Shown here: in pieces, positions 55,276 to 64,000 of the stretch | How positions within the stretch are numbered: the first letter of the stretch is position 1 | Layout of the letters: each line of letters begins with the position of its first letter | NCBI GenBank assembly: GCA_020137815.1 | Contig: CM035350.1 | Span: forward strand, 415,011 to 479,010 | Length of the DNA stretch: 64,000 bases | Reading direction: 5' to 3' | From: Hormiphora californensis | Lineage: Eukaryota; Ctenophora; Tentaculata; Cydippida; Pleurobrachiidae | Notes under the pieces: generated by a model | Told to the model about the DNA's origin: nothing | Databases searched by the model: none | What the model saw: the letters and a program-made list of their open reading frames with translations, nothing else | Translations under genes and position numbers: made by a program

Positions 55276-57777
55276 GGAAGTATGAAAGATTAGGTCGTGC
55301 GCGCCAAATGGCGCCATCATTTTCGCCAAATGGCGCCATCATTTTCGTCATCATTTTCGTCATATGACGCTCGCCACTCAGCGCTGCGTGGCGCCATATG
55401 GCACCAAACGTCGCCATTTGGCGCCAAATGTCGCCAAATTTTTGTCAAATGTTTGTCGCCATTAGTCGCCAAACGTCGCCATATGGCGCCATTTGTCGCC
55501 ACTTGGCGCCGAACGTCGCCATTTGGCGCAAAATGTCGCCATATAGCGCCAAATGGCGACATATGGCGCAAACTGTTTGTCAAATGTTAGTCGCCATTTG
55601 GCGCCAAATGTCGCCATATGGCGCCAAACGTCGCCATTTGGCGCCAAATGTCGCCACATGGCGCCAAATTTTTGTCAAATGTTTGTCGCCATTTGGCGCC
55701 AAATGTCGCCATAAAGCGCCAAATGGCGACATATGGCGCAAAATGTTTGACAAAAATTTGGCGCCAAATGGCGACGTTTGGCGATATTTGGCGCCAAATG
55801 GCGACTAACATTTGACAAACAGTTTGCGCCATATGTCGCCATTTGGCGCTATATGGCGACAGTTGGCGCCAAATGGCGACGTTCGGCGCCAAGTGGCGAC
55901 AAATGGCGACAAAAATTAGACGCCAAATGGCGACATTTGGCGCTATATGGCGACATTTGGCGCTATATGGCGACATTTGGCGCCAAATGGCGACGTTCGG
56001 CGCCAAGTGGCGACAAATGGCGCCATATGGCAACAAATGGCGCCAAATGGCGACAAACATTTGACAAACATTTGACAATTAATCGCCAGATGGCGCCACG
56101 TGGCGCAGAACGGCGAGTGTCCTACTTTGAAAACCAATAAAAATATTATTGTTACATCGATAATTTGCGCCAAATGGCGATGTTTTTTTTCAGACTTCAT
56201 CTCATCGCCACGTGCCGATACTAGGGTGCGTCATTTTGCAAAAAAGTTTTCCGATTTGACTGAAACCTTCCCAGAAGTTGTTGACAGGTACACAGAGAAG
56301 GACTGTGAAGTTTCAGCCCCCTACTCCAGCTCCTTACGGGTACAAAATGCTTTTTATGTGCATGGGAAGTGTTACTTCCCGCGCGCCCATTTTGGCCCAT
56401 TTTTGCCATTTTAGGATATCTAAAAAATCTACAAAAATTTCTAGTTGCTTCTTGGATTGCTAAGAGTCGTTTATAAGTCAAATAAAAGTATTTAAACGAA
56501 TTTTGTAAAAAAATAATTTTATTTTCCCCCCATTTTGGCAGGCTTGCACATGCATACTACACAAGGCTTCATTTCATATCCTTCCATTTGACCTTTGCTG
56601 TTTTTTTTTCTTATACAGGCCCATAAACCCTCAGAGATACTAAAAGAAGTTAATAGAGGACCATAGAGACCCAGAGAGGCCCATAGAGACCCATAATGGC
56701 CCCTATATACCCATAGAGGCCTATGCGGGATGGCATTGAGGTTCATAGAGGCCCCTTAGAGGGTCATAGAGACCAATTAAGGTCCATAGAGGCCCACACA
56801 GGCCACTAGAGCTTCATAGAGTCCCCTTAAAGGCCCATAGAGACCGACAGATGGTCTATATACTCTCTAAGGGGCCTCAAGAGGACTATATAAGCCTCTA
56901 ATGGCATCTACGGGCCTCTTTGAAGCTTTATGGACCTCTATGGGACTCTATGTGCATACATAAACCCTCTGTCGGTCTCTATGGGCCTTTAAGGGGACTC
57001 TATGAAGCTCTAGTGGCCTGTGTGGGCCTCTATGGACCTTAATTGGTCTCTATGACCCTCTAAGGGGCCTCTATGAACCTCAATGCCATCCCGCATAGGC
57101 CTCTATGGGTATATAGGGGCCATTATGGGTCTCTATGGGCCTCTCTGGGTCTCTATGGTCCTCTATTAACTTCTTTTAGCATCTCTGAGGGTTTATGGGC
57201 CTGTATATGAAAAACAACAGCAAAGGTCAAATGGAAGGATATGAAATGAAGCCTTGTGTAGTATGCAAGTGCAAGCCTGCCAAAAATGGGGGAAAAATAA
57301 AATTATTTTTTTTACAAAAATCGTTTAAATGCTTTTATTTGACTTATAAACGACTCTTAGCAATCCAAGAAGCAACTATAAATTTTTGTTGATTTTTTGG
57401 ATGTCCTAAAGTGGCAAAAATGGGCGCGCGGGAAGTAACATTCCCATGCGCATAAAAAGCATTTTGTACCCGTAAGGAGTTGGAGTAGGGGGCTGAAACT
57501 TCACAGTCCTTCTCTGTGTACCTGTCCACAACTTCTGGGAAGGTTTCAGTCAAATCGGAAAACTTTTTGCAAAATGACGCACCCTAGCCGATACCGCCAA
57601 GAGTCGCCAACATTTGGCGAATGGCGATCGCCACTGGCGCCACGTGGCGCCATATGACGCCAGAAATGGCGATAGTGCGCACTCGCCACATTTTGGCGCC
57701 ATTTGTTCGCCACGTGGCGCCATTTGGCGAAAATGATGGCGCCATTTGGCGCGCACGACCTAATCTTTCATACTACC
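55276..57777. mobile_element. 2.5-kb TGGCGCCA foldback element, 8-bp TSD
   Basis: The ends GGAAGTATGAAAGATTAGG and, inverted, GGTAGTATGAAAGATTAGG continue as TCGTGCGCGCCAAATGGCGC. The 8-bp direct repeat ACTCAGAG stands at 55268-55275 and 57778-57785. About 0.85 kb inside is made of iterated ATGGCGCCAAATGTCGCCA-like words on both strands, so all frames read AIWRHLAPNGD-like repeats. A second foldback is inserted at 56221-57587. Without it the element would be about 1.13 kb. Non-coding. Confidence 0.93.
56221..57587. mobile_element. 1.37-kb palindromic element nested in the foldback
   Basis: The ends CTAGGGTGCGTCATTTTGC and its inverse are flanked by CCGATA at 56215-56220 and 57588-57593. The arms are nearly 680 bp each about a centre near 56904. 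The inner arm parts consist of CCATAGAGGCCC-like units, and the outer parts of unique sequence also with no ORF. A 6-bp duplication differs from that of the host element. Confidence 0.92.
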
Positions 57778-58154
57778 ACTCAGAGTTCCACTAGTCGCAC
57801 TATAGTTGGTAGTAGTACTACCAACTGTGAGTTCCACTTGTCTGGACTTTCGAAAGAAAAAGGGCCGCTTGCTTTTAACACCCGGAGTATCGATATGAGC
57901 TACATCGGAGCCACATACAGCACCATAGTTTTTAGTGCAGTGGCTGGGTAACACGGTAGACAACCACCAAGAAGAAGAGGAAGACCAGGAAGGATGGAGC
58001 AAGAGAAATTTTAATTTCTGAGTTGTTGGGATTTGGGAAAGACACAGCAATATCATGAATCATGTAATTGAATCGTACATAAGGTCAGCTCTAATTCGTG
58101 GTAACTGACACACGGAGATCAAGGTTGTTCACAATTTTGGTATGGCTGTATCGA

Positions 58155-58674
58155 GTTGGTATGGAAGTGATATAGAGGCTTTAAAGTGAGAGTGGACCGA
58201 ATCAGAACCGGACAAGTTTGTTGTAGGTAGTAGAGATTAGCTTTCTGAGAATTTTGCGTTTTTGCCGCTCAAAATCGACCCACCCATCACTGAGATATTT
58301 TTGTTATGTTGGGAGAACTCCTGTTTAATCAGTATGTATAAAACAGAACAGAAACAATCGTGGTGTTTTACTAACATATTCTGAATAAAAGCAGTGAGGT
58401 TGACATGTCCATGCACAGAAGCAGGGCAATGCAAGCCACCGTATTAAAAAATTTTAAGAATGTGTTAGTAAAACACAAGGATTGTTTCTATCCTGTTTGT
58501 TAAATATTGATCCAGCAAGAATTCTCCCAACATAACAAAAATATCTCAGTGATGGGTGGGTCGATTTTGAGCGGCAAAAACACAAAATGCTCAGAAAGCT
58601 AATCTCTATTACCTACAACAAACTTGTCCAATTCTGATCCGGTCCACTCTCACTTTAATACCCTCCATACCAAC
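58155..58674. mobile_element. 520-bp inverted-repeat MITE
   Basis: GTTGGTATGGAAGTGATATA at the left and CCCTCCATACCAAC at the right begin arms of about 200 bp. Both contain TTAAAGTGAGAGTGGACCG and CGCTCAAAATCGACCCACCC or inverses. One arm recurs alone near 60345-60465. Confidence 0.87.
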
Positions 58675-59538
58675 TAGGGTCTGACTGTGGTCTGAAACCC
58701 CCTTGGGGCACGGAGCTTTTCTGAATCACATTTTCGAGACGAATCCAACGCAACCGGAATTAGCTTTCTATCTTATCGGGAAGTTTAGGCTTGAGCATCT
58801 TCAATTTTGGTCAATTTTCGGTGCGCGAGCCAATCAGAGGCCTTTATTTCGAAATCCAGGCCTCTGATTAATAATCTATGAGTTGGTATGGAGGTCACTA
58901 AACCTCATAAAAGGACTCCATTCCAACACCCTCCATACCTATATTGGTATGGGGGATGTTGGTATGGAGGATGTTGGTATGTAAGTAGGGATTCCGTTTT
59001 GGGGGGATGTGTGTATACGGTGTGTTTTGTGTGATATTACCCTAGCAAACGCGTGTACGCCGTTAGTTGCAAAAACGACGTCGTGTTCCTCCGTTAACCC
59101 TTTGAGGCCCATAGTGATTGGCTGAACAAAATTTTCTAATTTTTCCCAGATATACCCAGCATGATACTCTAAGATTAGGGGGAAAATAGTTTTCAAATCG
59201 GTTCATTACTTTTTCATGCGCGTTTACAATTAGGGTATTAAATGTTTTATAAGTTGCCCATAATTATTTTTCCAAGTAAAATTAGGAAATAAATGGAATG
59301 GACTCACTCATCAAGGTGTTTAGGACTGTTTATTTACACCATATCCATATTATAATGAGTTTTATAATAATTTGGATGAGACATGATCAATAAAATGGAT
59401 CCCAATCATGACCCAAAATCGTAGGCTATGCAAAGACAGTGGGACACCCTCATGTATAAGTGGTCAATTCCTTTTTCATACTTTATTACAGAACTTTGTA
59501 AGATTTGTTTCTAAGTTCCTAACACATAACTTCCTGAG
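58675..59538. other. Spacer 3' of the kinase gene
   Basis: Repeats of GTTGGTATGGAGGATGTTGG lie at 58944-58982. Otherwise no recognised feature; includes the probable 3' UTR of the kinase. Confidence 0.35.
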
Positions 59539-60060
59539 TTAAAAATCAGCGTCCCATCCACTAAACTCTTCCGGGGGGTTATCATCTGGATCGTCAGGGT
59601 AAGCATCGAAATTGCTGTGGTCATCCTTTGATTTTATGTTTGGGACAATAGGGGGCTGGACTGTTTGGACCCGTAGAGAATCCCAGTTAAGTCCTTGGAA
59701 CCACCTGAAGTTATGATATTACTGTGTGATTTTAAATGACTGGGGCTGGTATATTGCAAATTGCGTAAAAACTATGGCATCTTTCGACTTCAAATTTTGG
59801 GACATGATAAAACTAGGTTGTAGCAATTTTCTCCTAGTTTAACAGTTAATTTCAATGTACTAAATATGTCTTACAAGTGTTTTCTTATATCCCTGTAGCC
59901 GTTTTTTTGGTAGCCAAGTCTCTCTGAGGGGTTTTCCCTACAAAGCTTCTTTATCAGGTTCACAGCTGCTTTACTCATTGTCGAAGGAAATGTTACCATG
60001 CTTATTCCTTGTAGGATCAAATTGTAGGTCTTTATTCCGTCTGCTCCACAGAAAGGAGGA
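59539..60060 (-). CDS. cGMP-dependent protein kinase, last two exons
   Basis: Exons 60060-59875 and 59704-59539 join in phase. The first reads [20 protein letters not shown] and [21 protein letters not shown], which is kinase subdomains X-XI. The second reads [20 protein letters not shown] and the terminal [10 protein letters not shown]. The C-terminal ...FSGWDxDF is the hallmark of PKG (PRKG), an AGC Ser/Thr kinase activated by cGMP. Cyclic-nucleotide domains and the catalytic core must lie upstream, beyond what I could find in this window. Other AGC kinases end differently (PKA ends in F-x-x-F), so PKG is preferred. Confidence 0.92.
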
Positions 60061-60339
60061 CTGAGATAGAAATCATAATTAGCCCAATTATTAATAATTT
60101 GTTTGTCTGTCTAAGGTCTTTTAGATTCGTAAACTAATCTGGTAAATATATTTCTAATGAATATTCAAATTACGTACACAAATCCAATGTACACAAATCA
60201 GATTGTAGGGGTTGGGGGACGGGGGGGGGGTAGACTCTGGTCGCAAGTGAAGGGATTTAAAAATTGACTTCAGACAGCACGTACATTCAAACATTTACGA
60301 ACTAGGCTGTCCAGTAAATAATTTCGTTGGGCTTTTCTG

Positions 60340-60465
60340 GGAAAATGGTTTAAAGTGAGAGTGGGCCGAATCAGAATTGGATAAGTTTGTTGTAGGTAGT
60401 AGAGATTTAATTAGCTCTCTGAGCATTTTGCGTTTTTGCCGCTCAAAATCGGCCCACCCATTCTA
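60340..60465. repeat. Solitary arm of the 58155-58674 MITE
   Basis: TTTAAAGTGAGAGTGGGCCG to CGCTCAAAATCGGCCCACCC matches one arm of that element. It lies in the kinase intron. Confidence 0.8.
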
Positions 60466-60559
60466 TACCCCACTCTCGTTGCTGCTGTATATAATGGAAA
60501 ATCACGATTTTCAAGTTTTAGTACTAAACCTGCGTCCTGCTGTACTTCTTAAAATTGTA

Positions 60560-61107
60560 GGCAATTTTGCATTTGCGGGCATCGCACTATAGACGCAGTA
60601 CCCACGTACTATAGACGCATTATAAACGCATTATAAACGCATTATAGACGCATTATAGACACACGCAATATAGACGCAATTTCGTAAGCAGCACTATAGA
60701 CGCAATATAGACGCAATATAACCGCAATATAAACGCATTTTTATAGACGCGACGCAGTATAGACGCATTATAGGCGCACTACCCACCCCAAAATCACCTT
60801 ATAGACGCACTATAGACGCATTATAGACTGACTATAGCAGCACCATAAACGCTACATAGACCCATATAGACGCATGATAGAAGCATTATAGACGCGAATC
60901 GCTTTTTATAGACGCCGCGTCTATAAAAATGCGTTTATATTGCTGTTATTATGCGTCTATATTGCGTCTATAGTGCTGCTTACGAAATTGCGTCTATATT
61001 GCGTGTGTCTATAATGTGTCTATAATGCGTTTATAATGCGTTTATAATGCGTCTATAGTACGTGGGTACTGCGTCTATAGTGCGATGCCCGCAAATGCAA
61101 AATTGCC
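60560..61107. mobile_element. 548-bp TATAGACGC foldback element, 9-bp TSD
   Basis: The ends are GGCAATTTTGCATTTGCGGG and its inverse. The 9-bp direct repeat AAAATTGTA stands at 60551-60559 and 61108-61116. The arms consist of iterated TATAGACGCA and TATAAACGCA, and the centre lies near 60830-60900. The terminus resembles that of 38042-39468. Confidence 0.94.
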
Positions 61108-61116
61108 AAAATTGTA

Positions 61117-61718
61117 CATGAGTGATGTTTTGTTACATCAAGCTTGTTCGTTAGACAATTATCTTTCGTTTGAGGTGTAATAAAAGATCCTATCTTTATT
61201 TTTCACTGAGCAATGGGCTTCCAAAAATTTTTGGTCAAAGTTAGAAACTTTCACTTCCGGGTCTCATCAGGATTGGCTTATAATCAAAAACTCTGCAGTA
61301 AAAGTTAGTTCTAAGTCAGTTCTAAGACGTAGTGAACCCAATTATGTGATAAGTGAGTTATTGATGTTTTCAAAAAAACCCGTAAAACAGGCCCAATTTC
61401 TTTGCACTTTGACGCTTTTTCATGTTACATTAACTGTTCTAGAGGTTATAAGTCAACACCTAGAGCCTAAAATCGCAAACATAGCTCATCCTTAGACAAT
61501 TCGCTATCGATTAAGCACCATAGGAGCTAAAAAGACTGAACTAGTTTTCATAGGGCAGCGCTTAGAAAACTTTGGTAACCCCGTGCAGCAGCAACAAAAG
61601 TGGGGTAGAGAAAATAGCCTGCTGGGAACCGAGAACAACCACCGATATCAGGCATTGTATTCCGATTCAAAATCGAGTGCTAAAATCAGTCGTCGAAGTC
61701 CATTTTGCTCTATCTTAT
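61117..61718. other. No feature recognised
   Basis: No kinase exon, transposon end or RNA gene could be supported in this AT-rich stretch. Confidence 0.35.
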
Positions 61719-61902
61719 ACTATTGTGACAAGTGAAAACAAGTTTTTTTTTTTTTTTTGGAGACCAGTTCCCTTCTCGTCCCCCTCACCCCACTGCAGGT
61801 TCCTCCAGATAGACATGATAATAATGGAGACCAGTTCCCTCCTCGTCCCCCACCTCACCCTCAACTTTGTGTAAAAAACTTGTTTTCACTTGTCACAATA
61901 GT
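61719..61902. mobile_element. 184-bp inverted-repeat MITE
   Basis: ACTATTGTGACAAGTGAAAA and its inverse end the element. Between them a GACCAGTTCCCT-CTCGTCCCC segment occurs twice in tandem. A T16 run follows the left arm. Confidence 0.82.
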
Positions 61903-62009
61903 TAAGCTCTCCGCATCCCCGGATCGAGCACTCTACCAGGATACTAACTTCTAAATCTAGCTAGCTCTATCGGTACTACCCGCATCCTCCATATCCTTAA
62001 ATCGATAGT

Positions 62010-62410
62010 GTTTACGCAGTGAATACAGAGTGAATACGCAGTGAATACAGAGCGAATGCAGAGTGAATGCAGAGCGAATGCAGAGTGAATGCAGAGTGAA
62101 TGCAGAGCGAATGCAGAGTGAATGCAGAGTGAATGCAGAGTGGTTCCAGAGTGAATACGCAGTGAATGCAGAGTGAATACGCAGTGAATACGCAATCATT
62201 GGGGATATCCTACCAGAACTGTTTACGCAGTGAATACAGGGTGAATACGCAGTGAATACAGAGTGAATGCAGAGCGAATGCAGAGCGAATACGCAATCAT
62301 TGGTAATATCCTACCAGAACTGTTTACGCAGTGAATACAGAGTGAATGCAGAGCGAATGAAGAGCGAATGCAGAGCGAATGCAGAGCGAATGCAGAGCGA
62401 ATACGCAATC
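62010..62410. repeat. 11-bp GAATGCAGAGT minisatellite
   Basis: Units GAATGCAGAGT/C and GAATACGCAGT repeat in three blocks. The blocks are separated by CAATCATTGGTAATATCCTACC-like spacers (at about 62192, 62293 and 62407), a higher-order repeat of about 110 bp. Confidence 0.93.
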
Positions 62411-62504
62411 ATTGGTAATATCCTACCAGAACTAGAATGCCGTAGATACGCAGTGATAGAAAAATTGGATATTGTTGCTACAACCCGAAAAAAAGTGGTT
62501 TTGT

Positions 62505-62650
<146 letters not shown>

Positions 62651-62766
62651 GACATCATCAGGCTGCTAAAAATAAGGTCACATGTCTAATATCTAAAATA
62701 CACGAAATAGGAACTATACAATATATACATCACACGCAAACTAGGAATCAGAAATCAGATACTGTG

Positions 62767-62988
62767 TCAGATAATAAATTGTTCGATCTTTTCTCCCTCT
62801 TCTCGTTTGTTAATGCTAGGTTTAAGAGATTTGATTAGGATCGCCTCCGTGACTTTTCGTCTGACTGGCTGGTCCAAGCCAGTTGCCAATATGTCAAACT
62901 CTAAATCAGGGGGTTCTCCATTGTGTTGTGATTGGTAGTGTGCTGCAAGTGCTTCGTTAGGGTAGATATTGGGCGATTTCGCTGCCAA
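62767..62988 (-). pseudogene. GIY-YIG nuclease-like fragment
   Basis: The frame reads EALAAHYQSQHNGEPPDLEF, DILATGLDQPVRRKVTEAIL and KSLKPSINKREEG. The pattern R-R-x-x-x-E-A-x-x-I-x-x-x-x-P-x-I-N is the C-terminal half of GIY-YIG endonuclease domains such as those ending Penelope-like elements. The GIY and YIG strands are missing. A link with the Penelope fragment at 6118 is only a possibility. Confidence 0.55.
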
Positions 62989-63048
62989 TCTGTGCTATAT
63001 TTTTCTTTCCATCTTTAATTATCCATAGTTAACTATTGTTAGTCAGAG

Positions 63049-63106
63049 TTTTTGTTATTCTCTCTGTGGCAGCCACAGAGAGAATAACAAAAACTCTGAC
63101 TATCAA
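63049..63106. repeat. Near-perfect 58-bp palindrome
   Basis: GTCAGAGTTTTTGTTATTCT pairs with its inverse around CTGTGGCAGCCACAG, with almost no loop. It resembles the AGAGAATA-type inner hairpin of the Harbinger-like MITE but is not the same. Confidence 0.9.
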
Positions 63107-63329
63107 ACATGAGGCTAATAAACAGTTATCCGATCACCCAACTGTCTGTTAACTATTGTGAGGGGTAACTTGGGTAACTTCAGTATGTCAGCACCATATA
63201 ATAACACACGTGGACTAGGCTATCTCTTTCTGTCTGTTTTCACCTATTCGCCTAGTACTCGTCTGTTCTCCCTCCCTCTATGTATTAAGTTGGCTAGTTA
63301 GTGGGTATGTTTTTTAGCTAGTTTAGTGT

Positions 63330-63333
<4 letters not shown>

Positions 63334-63367
<34 letters not shown>

Positions 63368-63383
63368 CGAGAGAGATAGCGAA

Positions 63384-63416
<33 letters not shown>

Positions 63417-63513
63417 TAGCGAGAGAGATAGAGAGAGAGATAGAGATAGCGACAGAGATATATATAGAGAGATAAAGATAAAGATAGAGATAGAGATAGA
63501 GATAGAGATATAT
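63334..63513. repeat. (GA)n and (GATA)n tract
   Basis: GAGAGA with GATAGC and GATAGA interruptions runs directly into the MITE at 63515. Confidence 0.95.
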
Positions 63514-63514
63514 A

Positions 63515-63990
63515 TACCCTGCTAACTTAAATAATGCGCCAGTGGCGAGAAGTCCCACTGGCGCGCTCTCAATAAACAGCTAGTCCAGCGGCAGATTATT
63601 TCCCGCTGGCAGGTTATTTATTTTTAACTCCTATGCAAAATTAAAAGTGTGTGTAAATGATCAGTTCTTACTAAAATACAGAGGGAACACTATGTGCAAC
63701 ACTTACACACTACATTGGAGAGAAAGAAAGGACACATTCCGTCAATTACTCTCTCTTTATCTCCCCTTTTGTCTCACTATCTCTTCCTCTGTGTTATGTG
63801 TGACATGCCCCTTATCAGGCTATTTCTTTCACTCTCTTTCCTTAGCAACTGCTTAGTAACTGTTACCAAACAGTGTACACTCAATTATGAGGTGTTTTTG
63901 ACTGTTTTCTCAGTTCTCTTTGTGTGTTTTGAGTAGTGTTCTCTCTCTTGTTAGTGTGTAATACTTGAAACAAACAACTAAAGCAGGGTA
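63515..63990. mobile_element. 476-bp MITE, second copy
   Basis: Inverse orientation relative to 40424-40898 and almost identical to it. The ends TACCCTGCT/AGCAGGGTA are in a TATA context. The copy is complete at the window edge. Confidence 0.88.
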
Positions 63991-64000
63991 TATAACCCAT

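Noticed and set aside
55297-56140. ORFs rich in AIWRHLAPNGD-like repeats on both strands
   Set aside because: They result from the palindromic TGGCGCCA/ATGGCGAC iteration within a foldback element.
58939-59196. 85-residue - strand ORF near the kinase 3' end
   Set aside because: No recognisable motif, and part is the GTTGGTATGG repeat; treated as chance.

Overview
The window looks like the nuclear genome of an invertebrate animal. It holds short-intron, GT-AG spliced genes of metazoan type (two voltage-gated K+ channels, a MICU-type mitochondrial Ca2+ gatekeeper, a GAS2-type calponin-homology protein, the C-terminus of a cGMP-dependent protein kinase). These sit in a very dense bed of transposons, foldback elements, minisatellites and (CT)n, (GT)n and poly-G tracts. 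There are no operons, ribosome-binding sites or other prokaryotic signals. The exact phylum cannot be read from the sequence; an early-branching marine animal is my guess only. All exon models were made by eye from splice sites, reading phase and family resemblance.

Layout. 1-3.2 kb: + strand multi-exon gene, dynein-stalk-like in part. 3.7-8.2 kb: a 28-bp minisatellite split by a MITE, half of a GTCTAGACG foldback with another foldback nested in it, a broken Penelope-like retroelement, and a long-inverted-repeat MITE. 8.2-13.1 kb: near-intact two-ORF CR1/L2-type LINE (- strand). 13.3-22.6 kb: MITEs, a 1.15-kb poly-G-headed repeat present twice, AT-rich satellite containing a 598-bp Helitron with a visible empty site, and a tandem tRNA-like array. 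22.7-25.2 kb: six-exon Kv channel (-). 25.8-27.5 kb: 1.7-kb TIR element. 27.5-30.5 kb: intact RTE-type LINE ORF (-). 31-35.6 kb: MITEs and a 5'-truncated RNase-H LINE fragment between inverted repeats. 35.7-36.0 kb: end of an unrecognised membrane protein gene (-). 37.0-39.6 kb: GAS2-like gene (+). 39.8-43.9 kb: nine-exon MICU-like gene (-), tail to tail with the former. 44-48 kb: MITEs and repeats. 48.0-50.0 kb: divergent Kv-like channel (-). 50-58.7 kb: minisatellites, (GT)75, retroelement debris, and a 2.5-kb foldback with a second foldback inside it. 59.5-60.1 kb: last two exons of a PKG-type kinase (-). 60.5-64 kb: another foldback, minisatellite, (CT)n, a GIY-YIG fragment, and a second copy of a MITE that also lies in a MICU intron.

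The most notable signal is the set of palindromic, transposase-less elements whose arms are built from iterated short motifs (GTCTAGACG, TATAGACGC, TGGCGCCA). Target-site duplications and nesting can be read directly. Two of them share a GGCAATTT terminus and 9-bp duplications, which defines a Mutator-like foldback superfamily. Several elements sit in introns, and one borders, and changes, a 5' splice site.
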